Counted from the stretch's first letter, positions 1 to 5,692 are shown. The stretch: 6,562 bases of DNA from Syntrophobacterales bacterium (GCA_017881765.1 JADGQN010000276.1:1-6562), one strand, 5' to 3'. Numbers and translations are program-made. Notes: generated by a model from the letters alone, not told the origin.

Positions 1-114
1 ATTTGCATTCAAGATGGAGACCGAGGCGGCAGCGAGGAGCCGACGCAGGCGTACTGAGCAGTACGTCGAGGAGAGCGACGCAGCGACAACGAAGGTATAC
101 ACTTGAAGGTGAAT
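1..114. repeat. Interspersed repeat-like element with inverted ends and a central palindrome
   Basis: Bases 1-13 and 102-114 form inverted ends: 10 of 13 positions are identical after reverse complementing, including a perfect TTCAAG/CTTGAA, and two of the three differences are transitions that allow G-U pairing in RNA. A second perfect inverted repeat, CGTACTG (50-56) and CAGTACG (59-65), has exactly the same centre, 57.5. Inside are two similar tracts, GAGGAG followed by CCGACGCAG near 34-48 and by AGCGACGCAG near 68-83. Shared symmetry at both scales suggests a discrete, non-coding unit rather than chance. It begins at or before the window edge and ends 13 bp beyond the stop codon of the minus-strand operon, a common location for intergenic repeats. 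Whether it is multicopy cannot be seen here. Confidence 0.5.
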
Positions 115-127
115 TGGTATTGGACGG

Positions 128-748
128 TTACACCATCTGCCTCAACAGTCGCTCCGCCCTGGCGGGGTTGAAGATGCCGCATTCGCACTGGCGCGAAAGC
201 TCCAAGGCCGCTTCAGCATGCGTCAGCTTTCCTGCTTCGATTTTCTTCACCAGGTGCAAAAGAAGGTTGGGGGACACCATGGCGTGGCCGCACATGGTGG
301 TGATCTCCAGGACCTTTTCATCGGGGAGCAGTTCTGTCTTTCCCACAACACCAAGGGAATATTGGACGGTATGCGGCACCAGGCCTATCTCTTGGCACGC
401 CCCCTTCACTTCGTCAAAATGACCCGACACGGTCACGGAAAGACCAAGATCCCTATTCTTTATCTCCTTGAGACACGCCTTCATGACGTCCCTATCCGTG
501 AAGACCGCATGGATCAGGAATTTAACTTCTTCTTTAAACTCCTTGATGCCCTTTCGATGGCGTCCGCCTCCCTTCACAGCGCCATAATTGGTGAGATCGG
601 CCGCAAACGACGAAAGGACATCCCATGCTTCCTGCATCTTGCCTTTCACGTCGGGGTCATTCGCCCGGTCAGGGCTGGTCATGATAAGCATCACGTAGTC
701 ATCGTGAAAACTATCAGCATTTCCGCAACGGTGTAGCGAATGGCTCAT
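128..748 (-). CDS. Conserved cysteine-motif protein of unknown function, partner of the ferredoxin gene
   Basis: A 206-residue soluble protein with no signal peptide or membrane segment. I recognise the type but know no established function. The N-terminus (residues 15-25) reads DDYVMLIMTSP, and the middle is alpha/beta-like with charged helices. The clearest signature is C-terminal: TMCGHAMVSPNL around Cys153, then CECGIFNPARAERLL with Cys188 and Cys190. The Cys/His pattern (Cys153, His155, Cys188, Cys190) could bind a metal or an Fe-S cluster; that is inference. The start is supported by an AAGGGGAA-like ribosome site about 6 nt upstream. The ATG lies 3 bases after the ferredoxin stop, so the two are almost certainly co-transcribed and probably work together in electron transfer. 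No clear intrinsic terminator follows; the repeat at 1-114 lies just downstream. Confidence 0.85.
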   Translation of the reverse strand: MSHSLHRCGNADSFHDDYVMLIMTSPDRANDPDVKGKMQEAWDVLSSFAADLTNYGAVKGGGRHRKGIKEFKEEVKFLIHAVFTDRDVMKACLKEIKNRDLGLSVTVSGHFDEVKGACQEIGLVPHTVQYSLGVVGKTELLPDEKVLEITTMCGHAMVSPNLLLHLVKKIEAGKLTHAEAALELSRQCECGIFNPARAERLLRQMV

Positions 749-751
749 GAT

Positions 752-1483
752 CTATTCCCCTTCCCTTTTGGATCTTCCCAGACCAACGACGGTTTTTGCG
801 TGTGGCCTCACGGTAAAACCGGCTTCCTCGGCGTAAGAAGCCGTCGGGATGACTGCGGAACCGTCCAGGCGATTTGATAATCCGATGGAAAAGACCGTAT
901 CGATCCGTGACGAGACCTCCCTGAGCGCTCGCAGAACGCTCGGCAATGCATTGTTTGCGATGCTGAACTGGATCATTACGCTGAGTCCCTTCTCATTCAA
1001 TATATCGTCGCTGAAGCGCCCCGTGGCCGGATCAGTCATCAGAGCGGTTACGCCGCTTCCGGGATCAAACTCCACGCCCACCGCGGCTAGCGCCATGCAG
1101 ATTTTCTGAACGTCGCGAAGGGAAGCGCTGACCCCCGGCCGTCCCACTTCCACCACGATCGCAGTCATACCTTCCGAAATGCGGCCCGTCCATTCGTTGA
1201 GCTTAGGCTCTGCCGCCGGCGGCGCCCCCTTCTTCGCGGGCAGATGCCCCGCGTATGGATTGCTGAAATGGGACCGGAGCTTTCTCGGCCACTCCAGTTC
1301 AGGCATGGCGATGGCGTCCTTGGGGCAGACTCCCGAACGTATGCAGGCACCGCACTCCACGCAGTCGGTCTGGTTCGCTTCACTTTTCTTCTTGCCCTCC
1401 CACTCTACCAGAGATATGGCGCCGACGGTGCAATAAGGATGGCAGGCCTTGCACCCGATACATGCTTCCTTGTTGACTTTCAT
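752..1483 (-). CDS. 2x[4Fe-4S] ferredoxin-type protein with a conserved C-terminal domain
   Basis: A 243-residue cytoplasmic iron-sulfur protein. The N-terminal 60 residues form a bacterial-type ferredoxin. Cluster I ligands are Cys8, Cys11, Cys14 and Cys18. The second set is Cys41, Cys44, Cys47 and Cys53-Pro, where the usual Cys-x3-Cys-Pro is stretched to Cys-x5-Cys-Pro (CIRSGVCP). After a Pro/Ala-rich linker (about 80-95), residues 100-235 make a separate domain with EVGRPGVSASLRDVQK, LMTDPATGRFSDDIL and a closing KTVVGLGR. I recognise this combination from anaerobes but know no demonstrated reaction. The alternating strand/helix pattern suggests an ACT-like or ferredoxin-like fold (inference). 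The start is secure: AGGAGG at 1490-1495, 6 nt before the ATG. It is the first gene of a two-gene operon, and its likely job is to pass low-potential electrons to a partner. Confidence 0.9.
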   Translation of the reverse strand: MKVNKEACIGCKACHPYCTVGAISLVEWEGKKKSEANQTDCVECGACIRSGVCPKDAIAMPELEWPRKLRSHFSNPYAGHLPAKKGAPPAAEPKLNEWTGRISEGMTAIVVEVGRPGVSASLRDVQKICMALAAVGVEFDPGSGVTALMTDPATGRFSDDILNEKGLSVMIQFSIANNALPSVLRALREVSSRIDTVFSIGLSNRLDGSAVIPTASYAEEAGFTVRPHAKTVVGLGRSKREGE

Positions 1484-1489
1484 CCAATG

Positions 1490-1495
1490 CCTCCT
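1490..1495 (-). promoter_or_regulatory. Shine-Dalgarno site of the ferredoxin gene
   Basis: Read on the minus strand this is AGGAGG, 6 nt before the ATG at 1481-1483. It fixes the start codon. Confidence 0.85.
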
Positions 1496-1514
1496 GTGAA
1501 TATAGAGAACGATG

Positions 1515-1543
1515 AGTATAGCGACGGTGAGGCCCTAAGTCAA
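1515..1543 (-). promoter_or_regulatory. Sigma70-type promoter of the ferredoxin operon
   Basis: On the minus strand, TTGACT (1538-1543) is followed by a 17-bp spacer and TATACT (1515-1520). Each hexamer is one mismatch from consensus, at optimal spacing. Predicted transcription starts near 1508, giving a leader of about 25 nt. The -35 box overlaps the last codons of the broken gene at 1535-1759, and its stop codon lies in the spacer. Confidence 0.75.
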
Positions 1544-1759
1544 GGCTGGGCGGAACCCGTCTACCAAGTTACATTCAAATATAGTGGCGCCAGCCGATCC
1601 CCGAACGACACGTCCCCGTTCTTTCATGAACTCCATCAGGTAGGAGACATCCTTCCCCGAAGTCGTCTCGCCGCCGCGCACCTCCGTGAAATAGCCATCC
1701 GCGAAACATCGATCCGCGCTCTCTTTCTCTCTGACTGAGACTGAAACTTATTTTGACAT
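1535..1759 (-). pseudogene. Probable broken small gene (nonsense codon at position 4), unknown family
   Basis: On the minus strand, ATG TCA AAA is followed by an in-frame TAA at 1748-1750. The same frame then stays open for 70 codons to a TAG at 1535-1537. The downstream peptide looks like real protein (CFADGYFTEVRGGETTSGKD, then SYLMEFMKERGRVVRGSAG, ending TIFECNLVDGFRPALT), and many codons end in G or C as in the neighbouring genes. No ATG, GTG or TTG lies between the TAA and a weak internal GTG at 1679-1681, which would leave only 48 residues. No clear ribosome site precedes the ATG at 1757-1759. The stretch 1705-1745 is low-complexity (CAGT and AGAG runs), so a slippage frameshift is the alternative to a point mutation. 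I do not recognise the family. It points the same way as the ferredoxin operon and ends 51 nt before it. Confidence 0.45.
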
Positions 1760-1779
1760 GGCTGCAAACGAGGGGTAGC

Positions 1780-1802
1780 ATGTAGAAAATGGAAATCTAC
1801 AT
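1780..1802. promoter_or_regulatory. Perfect 7-bp-arm inverted repeat, operator-like
   Basis: ATGTAGA (1780-1786) and TCTACAT (1796-1802) are exact inverted copies around a 9-nt A-rich centre. The element sits between the broken minus-strand gene and the rightward promoter, 36 bp upstream of that promoter's -35 box. There is no T-run, so it is not an intrinsic terminator. A dimeric regulator site is a reasonable guess. Confidence 0.4.
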
Positions 1803-1838
1803 CAACACCTTACCCTATATTTTGTAGTCATAATCCTC

Positions 1839-1867
1839 TTGACTCACAAAATCCTTCTTCATATACT
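1839..1867 (+). promoter_or_regulatory. Sigma70-type promoter facing the 497-residue gene
   Basis: TTGACT (1839-1844), a 17-bp spacer and TATACT (1862-1867): the same hexamers and spacing as the ferredoxin-operon promoter. Predicted transcription starts near 1873-1875. The next substantial plus-strand gene starts at 2104, giving a leader of about 230 nt. Confidence 0.7.
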
Positions 1868-2103
1868 CTCCCATGAAAAAGGAAGTTCTTATCAATGACT
1901 AAATGGCGCGGAAATACTTCCTCGGTCGTAAAGCATCGATCAGGATACTTTCTTGAAAGGGCAGGCGTAGATAGGAGCGAAGGGACGAACAATGCGGCTT
2001 TGATCCGTTCATCCCCGCCATCCAGACGCACAAGGGCTCGTCGCTGTCTGTCGTGGTAAGCTGTTTTCCCAATCTCTAGGATCCGGTTCAAGGAGCGTAT
2101 TTC
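1868..2103 (+). other. Long 5' leader with overlapping small ORFs and a hairpin
   Basis: The stretch between the promoter and the 497-residue gene contains no recognised gene. Two small ORFs overlap. A 9-codon one at 1873-1902 (MKKEVLIND) begins at the predicted transcript start. A 54-codon basic one at 1895-2059 begins with its ATG across the end of the first, 9 nt after a purine-rich AAAAAGGAAG. AGGAAGT (1880-1886) can pair with ACTTCCT (1916-1922) across that second start. The 54-residue peptide is Arg/Ser-rich and resembles nothing I know, so it may be chance. Leader-based control of the downstream gene is possible but unproven. I recognise no known riboswitch. Confidence 0.3.
2090..2095 (+). 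promoter_or_regulatory. Shine-Dalgarno site of the 497-residue gene
   Basis: AAGGAG lies 8 nt before the ATG at 2104. It decides this start and argues against the minus-strand frame that runs across it. Confidence 0.75.
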
Positions 2104-3597
2104 ATGGGAGACATGCCGCTTGATCAGGAACTGCATCACGAGATCTTCGGTTCAATTCTGGACAGAACCGAAATGACGCCCTTTCTGCTCTTGCCCGCCC
2201 GCGACTACCATTCGGCACTTAAACAGGTGACCAAGATGATGGTCAACCGCGGCTTCGACGCTCTCGATGACGACGAGCTGGCAGAGAGTGAACGTGAGCG
2301 TGCGGCGCGCTACATCCGGCACGCGTACGTCACTATTTTCGATGGGTTCTTCTCCTTTGTGACCAAGCAGTTGATTGAGCTTACCGCCCTGCGCTCTTCG
2401 AACGAAGAACTCTACCGCAACTGTCTGAACGCTCTTGCCGCGGCGCGAGCGGTGCTGCAGGACCCTTCTTTCCGGCGCGTCGTGGACGAAGATCCCCGCC
2501 ACCTCTTTTTGCTTGCCTCCTCTCGGAAATATCCCCGCGTTTTTTCGGGGTATCAGGGGATCTCGCTCGACGTTCCCGCGGCTTGGCAACAGGCCGCTTG
2601 CTGCCTCTTAAAAATGGCGCATCTGATAAAGTCCGTGGAAGAGGACAGCCAGGACATCAACGACTACGTCCAGCTCGCCTTTTTTTTGGAACAGCAGGGG
2701 CAGAGTCTCGATGAACTGTTCGGTTACGACTGGGATAAGCCGGCGCGTATTCCGGACGACGAGCCCGCGCGACGGGCCTTTGTAAAGATCTCCACGTTCT
2801 TTCGCCGCCTGCGGAAGTCGCTGGTCTTTGACCCGTCAAGGGGATGTCTTGTCTTCAACAGCGGAGACGGCGTGGATGTCGACATCGCCGAGATCAAGGC
2901 TCGGCTCAAGAGTCCGGAAAGCATGGTCATCAAGCTGGCGGGAAATGTGGAAGGTGAGGCCTACGATATCAGGGATATCCTCGCGATCACGTTTATCCTC
3001 ACCAACGTCGATGATACGCTAAAGCTATTCCATGCCCTCCAGAAGCGAGGTGTGATCCTGCAGGAAAACACGGCGTCGCACTCGATTACCCAGACGCTCT
3101 TTAATGGGCCGGAGGACATGAAAGAAGCGGTACGTAGGCTGATGATCAGCCTGTCCCGGAGCGGGGGAGGCAATGCCATGCCCCGGGAGGAGGAGCTACT
3201 CGCGCACGCGCGAACCTTTTATGAAGGGCTCGGCAAGAACACGGAGACCAACGCATATTCTTCCCGGGAACACAGAAAGTTCCAGTGCAAGATCGCCTTT
3301 TCCCTGCCCATCCATCGCGCCACGAAAACCAACGAGATCCTGATCCCTGGCACACCACTTTACGAGAACCGGGACAAGGTCAGCAAGAGGACAGAGCAGC
3401 ACACGCTGGCGGTCGAATTGCGCATCTCCGACGTGGAAAACTGGCGAACGTCCGAGCGCAGGGGTGATTCGCACCATGATGCATATAAATTCCGCCAACT
3501 GGTCTATGTCATGAACCGAGTCTTCAAGAACACATTCCGCTTTCCGGCGGAGGGCCTTGCTCAACTCCGAAAAGATCAGACGGCAATCTTCCCTTGA
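2104..3597 (+). CDS. TIGR04552/TIGR04562-like protein with RelA/SpoT-type nucleotidyltransferase motifs
   Basis: A 497-residue soluble protein, helical in its N-terminal half. Residues 35-80 and 130-185 (RHLFLLASS, then WQQAACCLLKMAHLIKSVEE) recall the uncharacterised TIGR04552/TIGR04562 type; this is from memory of the family, not a search. The C-terminal half matches landmarks of the RelA/SpoT synthetase fold in order: RLKSPESMVIKL (267-278, like the ATP-loop R-x-K-S-x-x-S), DILAITFILTNVDD (291-304, like DLIGIRII), YSSREHRKFQCKI (385-397, near the substrate Y-x-S-x-H motif but spaced differently), AVELRI (436-441, like ExQxR) and HHDAYKFRQ (457-465, like the terminal H-x-x-Y-K). The catalytic motifs are degenerate, so (p)ppGpp synthesis is not assured and another nucleotide transfer, or no catalysis, is possible. 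Start supported by AAGGAG. It is monocistronic, behind its own promoter and long leader. Confidence 0.85.
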   Translation: MGDMPLDQELHHEIFGSILDRTEMTPFLLLPARDYHSALKQVTKMMVNRGFDALDDDELAESERERAARYIRHAYVTIFDGFFSFVTKQLIELTALRSSNEELYRNCLNALAAARAVLQDPSFRRVVDEDPRHLFLLASSRKYPRVFSGYQGISLDVPAAWQQAACCLLKMAHLIKSVEEDSQDINDYVQLAFFLEQQGQSLDELFGYDWDKPARIPDDEPARRAFVKISTFFRRLRKSLVFDPSRGCLVFNSGDGVDVDIAEIKARLKSPESMVIKLAGNVEGEAYDIRDILAITFILTNVDDTLKLFHALQKRGVILQENTASHSITQTLFNGPEDMKEAVRRLMISLSRSGGGNAMPREEELLAHARTFYEGLGKNTETNAYSSREHRKFQCKIAFSLPIHRATKTNEILIPGTPLYENRDKVSKRTEQHTLAVELRISDVENWRTSERRGDSHHDAYKFRQLVYVMNRVFKNTFRFPAEGLAQLRKDQTAIFP

Positions 3598-3621
3598 TAC
3601 GCGGCCGTCAATAATCTTTTT
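3579..3621 (+). terminator. Weak candidate terminator after the 497-residue gene
   Basis: GACGGC (3579-3584) and GCCGTC (3604-3609) can form a 6-bp stem spanning the stop codon, followed by AATAATCTTTTT. The 19-nt loop is long and the T-run starts several bases after the stem, so this is only a possible intrinsic terminator. Confidence 0.3.
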
Positions 3622-3801
3622 CCTGATCTTCCGCGCGATCTACAAAACTGCTATTTTACGGTCACGAGAGTTACGCGATTGCAATATTTTTAGCTTGTCA
3701 CCAGCTCGACGTAGCGTCCCGCGATACCTGAATCCACTAGCGCCGCTTCGGTGCGGACTGCACTGAAAGTCGAAGACTGGAGCGACTGCCGTACCGTGAA
3801 C

Positions 3802-4452
3802 TCACACGACGGCACGACCGGTCTTACGCTCATTTCGGTTTTCCCTGGACTGCGACAGCTTTCGCATAACTGCCCATATGGGGCTCATCGCTTTGCCCAA
3901 CCAGGCGATGGTTCCGCCCAAGTCTTCCATGTTCCGCAAGCCCTCGTCATCGCCCGCGACCTCGCCTTTCTCCAGGCCGAATCCGAGATTCCAGTAAGTC
4001 GAACCGGGTATAATGGCACCGGACATAAGGAACATATGGTTGATTGTGTCGAAGGCGTGTGTACCGCCTCCGCGCCGCACCGCGACCACTGCCGCCCCGA
4101 TCTTTCCCCTGAGCAGTCCACCATTGGCTACGCTCACCAACCCTGCGCGGTCGAGGAGCCCTTTCATCTCGGCGCTGACGTCGGTGAAGTAGGTAGGAGT
4201 TCCGAGGATTATTGCCTGGGCGGCGAGCATCTTCTCAAAGCACTCGTTGAAAACGTCCACCTTCACGCTGCATAGGGCATCTTTCGTGCTGAAACACCGG
4301 TAACATGCGGTACATCCTCTGATCTTCTTTCCACCCAGCTGAATGAATTCAGTGTCCCAACCTGCGCTCGACAAGGGTTCGAGTACCTTTCTTAGCAGGA
4401 TCTCGGTATTTCCCCCCTTACGCGGGCTTCCATTTACGGCTACGGCTTTCAT
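3802..4452 (-). CDS. Flavodoxin-fold NAD(P)H:FMN reductase, iron-sulfur-flavoprotein-like
   Basis: A 216-residue cytoplasmic flavoprotein. NGSPRKGGNT (residues 7-16) is the FMN-phosphate loop of the NADPH-dependent FMN reductase/flavodoxin-like family. GCTACYRCFSTKDALC (46-61) places Cys47, Cys50, Cys53 and Cys61 as Cys-x2-Cys-x2-Cys-x7-Cys, close to the compact [4Fe-4S] motif of Isf-type proteins, so a cluster beside the flavin is likely. GTPTYFTDVSAEMKGLLDRAG (84-104) is the second flavin-binding loop and dimer region. AVRRGGGTHAFDTINHMFL (124-142) is typical of this subgroup. The last 25 residues are a basic, Ser/Arg-rich tail beyond the usual end. The expected role is electron transfer between reduced ferredoxin or NAD(P)H and an acceptor; the substrate is unknown. 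Start fixed by AAGGAGG at 4457-4463, 4 nt upstream. It follows the QueG-like gene by 122 bp but has its own promoter. Confidence 0.9.
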   Translation of the reverse strand: MKAVAVNGSPRKGGNTEILLRKVLEPLSSAGWDTEFIQLGGKKIRGCTACYRCFSTKDALCSVKVDVFNECFEKMLAAQAIILGTPTYFTDVSAEMKGLLDRAGLVSVANGGLLRGKIGAAVVAVRRGGGTHAFDTINHMFLMSGAIIPGSTYWNLGFGLEKGEVAGDDEGLRNMEDLGGTIAWLGKAMSPIWAVMRKLSQSRENRNERKTGRAVV

Positions 4453-4483
4453 GCGGCCTCCTTATGTATATTGATGGTCATCT

Positions 4484-4511
4484 ATTATAACTCCTAGGGA
4501 CCCTGCCCCAA
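4484..4511 (-). promoter_or_regulatory. Promoter of the flavoprotein gene
   Basis: On the minus strand a consensus TATAAT (4484-4489) is preceded by a 16-bp spacer and a poor TTGGGG (-35, 4506-4511). Predicted start is near 4477, giving a 25-nt leader. The weak -35 together with the direct repeats at 4497-4532 suggests activator or repressor control. Confidence 0.55.
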
Positions 4512-4532
4512 GGGCCTCTTTGGGACCTTGCC
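4497..4532. repeat. Two 11-bp direct repeats over the flavoprotein -35 region
   Basis: GGGACCCTGCC (4497-4507) recurs as GGGACCTTGCC (4522-4532), 10 of 11 identical, 25 bp apart. The first copy overlaps the -35 box and spacer of the promoter, an arrangement compatible with a regulator site. The region can also fold (CCCAA/TTGGG on the minus strand) but has no T-run, so I see no intrinsic terminator for the QueG-like gene. Confidence 0.35.
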
Positions 4533-4574
4533 TTCTCGGACCGTTTTCGCAGGCAGCCACAAATCGCGGCAGCC

Positions 4575-5618
4575 TTAGTGCTCTATGCCGAGCCTGGAGC
4601 ATACGCTTCGCGCGAAGTTGCGCACGTTCTCGTTAGCGTCCTCTAGCCCGAGTTTTATCGGTGCTGCATATTTTTCGCGATAACCGTTCATCATCACGGT
4701 CAGCGCATTCAGTTTCCATTTCCAGAGGTTTTCCGGCCCTATGTACCAGTATTTGCGACCCAAGGTCCCCCCGATCTCGTCGTAGCTCGCCTTCATGATG
4801 TTTTCCGGACGCATCGAAGGTGCGAGCGCGTCGAGCCCCGGAAACTCCTCTCCGCCTGTCCATCTACCTTTGTTATGAGGGCATGCGTCCTGGCACGCGT
4901 CGCAGCCGTAGAGCCTTCCGCCGATCTGTTCCGTCATCTCGGGAGAGGGTACGCCCATGCCCATAGTGGCCGACAGGTTGGTCTGAAAACTGATGCATCC
5001 GATCATCGACATGGTATACGGCGCGCACAGAGTATGGGTCGGGCAGGCTTCGATGCATTTGCCGCAGCTTTCGGAACAATCTTTGAGCTTTACGTCGCGA
5101 ATGAGTTCGAGCTCTCCGTCTACCGCGAGCATTTCTATGCGATTATGCGACCCTTTCTCAGTGTAGAAGAAGTTATTTCGGCGGATGGTTCCGAGCCCTG
5201 CCTGGTATGCTGCCCAGCGTGCAGGCGCCGGGATTCCATGACCTTCACCCAACGTGCACTTGAGACCGAGACTCTCAAGAAACGCGGCAAACTCTTTGCG
5301 TATCCTGAAAAACGGGGCGTTCTCGTCCGTCCGACTGTCGAACATATAGGCTTTGCCATAAACACCGTCGAATTCGGCGGGCACGTTGTACCTGTAACCG
5401 GGGACAATGGCGACGACGATGGATTTTATTGCGGGATTGGCCGCCGAGGGATCAGCATAGCCCCTGAACCTTCCATAGATCTTTTCTCCCATGGGGATAC
5501 GCGAGATGCGCTCCTCCAGCTTATCCCGATAACCGGCCAGCGCGCCGACTCTTATGATGCCGCAATCTTCGTATCCAAGCTGCAGAGCTTTTTCCCGTAT
5601 TCCGTCCTCCCTGTTCAT
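4575..5618 (-). CDS. QueG-like double [4Fe-4S] protein (DUF1730 type), probably not a true epoxyqueuosine reductase
   Basis: A 347-residue cytoplasmic protein. The N-terminal part (about 1-170) is the DUF1730/corrinoid-binding-like half, with AGLGTIRRNNFFYTEKGS (140-157) matching the AGxGxxGKN region of QueG. The cluster half has Cys181, Cys185, Cys188 and Cys192-Pro, then Cys208, then YGCDACQDACP (Cys239, Cys242, Cys246), the double-cluster layout of QueG and reductive-dehalogenase relatives. PIKLGLEDANENVRNFARSV (320-339) looks like a single HEAT-like repeat. The QueG motif with the catalytic Asp (V-D-S-A-P-V-L-E-R in E. coli, from memory) aligns here with GHGIPAPAR, giving His127 for Asp and Ala133 for Glu. 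It is therefore probably a related redox enzyme often annotated as QueG. Start supported by GGAGG at 5623-5627. It diverges from an HxlR regulator, its likely controller. Confidence 0.88.
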   Translation of the reverse strand: MNREDGIREKALQLGYEDCGIIRVGALAGYRDKLEERISRIPMGEKIYGRFRGYADPSAANPAIKSIVVAIVPGYRYNVPAEFDGVYGKAYMFDSRTDENAPFFRIRKEFAAFLESLGLKCTLGEGHGIPAPARWAAYQAGLGTIRRNNFFYTEKGSHNRIEMLAVDGELELIRDVKLKDCSESCGKCIEACPTHTLCAPYTMSMIGCISFQTNLSATMGMGVPSPEMTEQIGGRLYGCDACQDACPHNKGRWTGGEEFPGLDALAPSMRPENIMKASYDEIGGTLGRKYWYIGPENLWKWKLNALTVMMNGYREKYAAPIKLGLEDANENVRNFARSVCSRLGIEH

Positions 5619-5630
5619 AGTTCCTCCATG

Positions 5631-5682
5631 TTACTTTCGAATTGCAAGTAGTATAGACCATCAGCTTGCTTTTTGCAAGTAA
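5631..5682. promoter_or_regulatory. Repeated operator-like sites between the QueG-like gene and the HxlR gene
   Basis: TTGCAAGTA occurs twice in direct orientation (5642-5650 and 5673-5681), 31 bp apart, about three helical turns. TACTT (5632-5636) and AAGTA (5646-5650) form an inverted pair with a 9-bp gap. CTTGC (5665-5669) and GCAAG (5675-5679) form another around TTTTT. TACTT/AAGTA half-sites resemble the TACT/AGTA sites reported for HxlR-family regulators such as YodB (recalled, not checked). The sites cover the -10 and -35 of the leftward promoter and the -35 area of the rightward one, suiting autoregulation plus control of the neighbour. Confidence 0.5.
5650..5678 (-). promoter_or_regulatory. 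Promoter of the QueG-like gene
   Basis: On the minus strand, TTGCAA (-35, 5673-5678), a 17-bp spacer and TATACT (-10, 5650-5655). Predicted start is near 5643, giving a 25-nt leader. Both boxes overlap the repeated elements described at 5631-5682. Confidence 0.65.
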
Positions 5683-5686
5683 TTTG

Positions 5687-5692
5687 TATAAC
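5687..5692 (+). promoter_or_regulatory. Likely -10 box of the HxlR gene (near-leaderless transcript)
   Basis: TATAAC lies 9 nt before the ATG at 5702, so transcription would begin about 1-4 nt ahead of the start codon. No Shine-Dalgarno is visible, consistent with leaderless translation. The -35 is unclear: TTGCTT at 5666-5671 gives only a 15-bp spacer. Confidence 0.4.

Noticed and set aside
1..114. CRISPR repeat or tRNA at the left edge
   Set aside because: There is only one palindromic unit, no regular repeat-spacer pattern, and no cloverleaf or TTC-arm consensus.
1244..1738. 164-codon plus-strand frame across the ferredoxin start and upstream region
   Set aside because: Overlaps the ferredoxin cluster motifs and the operon promoter; the peptide has no domain signature.
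1575..1781. 68-codon minus-strand frame beginning with ATG at 1779-1781
   Set aside because: Its peptide is Arg-rich and low-complexity; the +1-shifted frame of the broken gene looks far more protein-like. It remains relevant only if a frameshift joins the two.
1828..2139. 103-codon minus-strand open frame
   Set aside because: No ribosome site, no recognisable motif, and its start lies inside the well-supported plus-strand gene whose own Shine-Dalgarno it overlaps.
3751..4275. 174-codon plus-strand frame opposite the flavoprotein gene
   Set aside because: Antisense shadow; the minus-strand flavin and cysteine motifs are unambiguous.
4497..4532. Possible intrinsic terminator of the QueG-like gene
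   Set aside because: The stems are short (5-6 bp) and no T-run follows on the minus strand; direct repeats explain the sequence better.
4875..5651. 258-codon plus-strand frame opposite the QueG-like gene
   Set aside because: It is the antisense shadow of a gene with clear Fe-S motifs and has no ribosome site or family character of its own.
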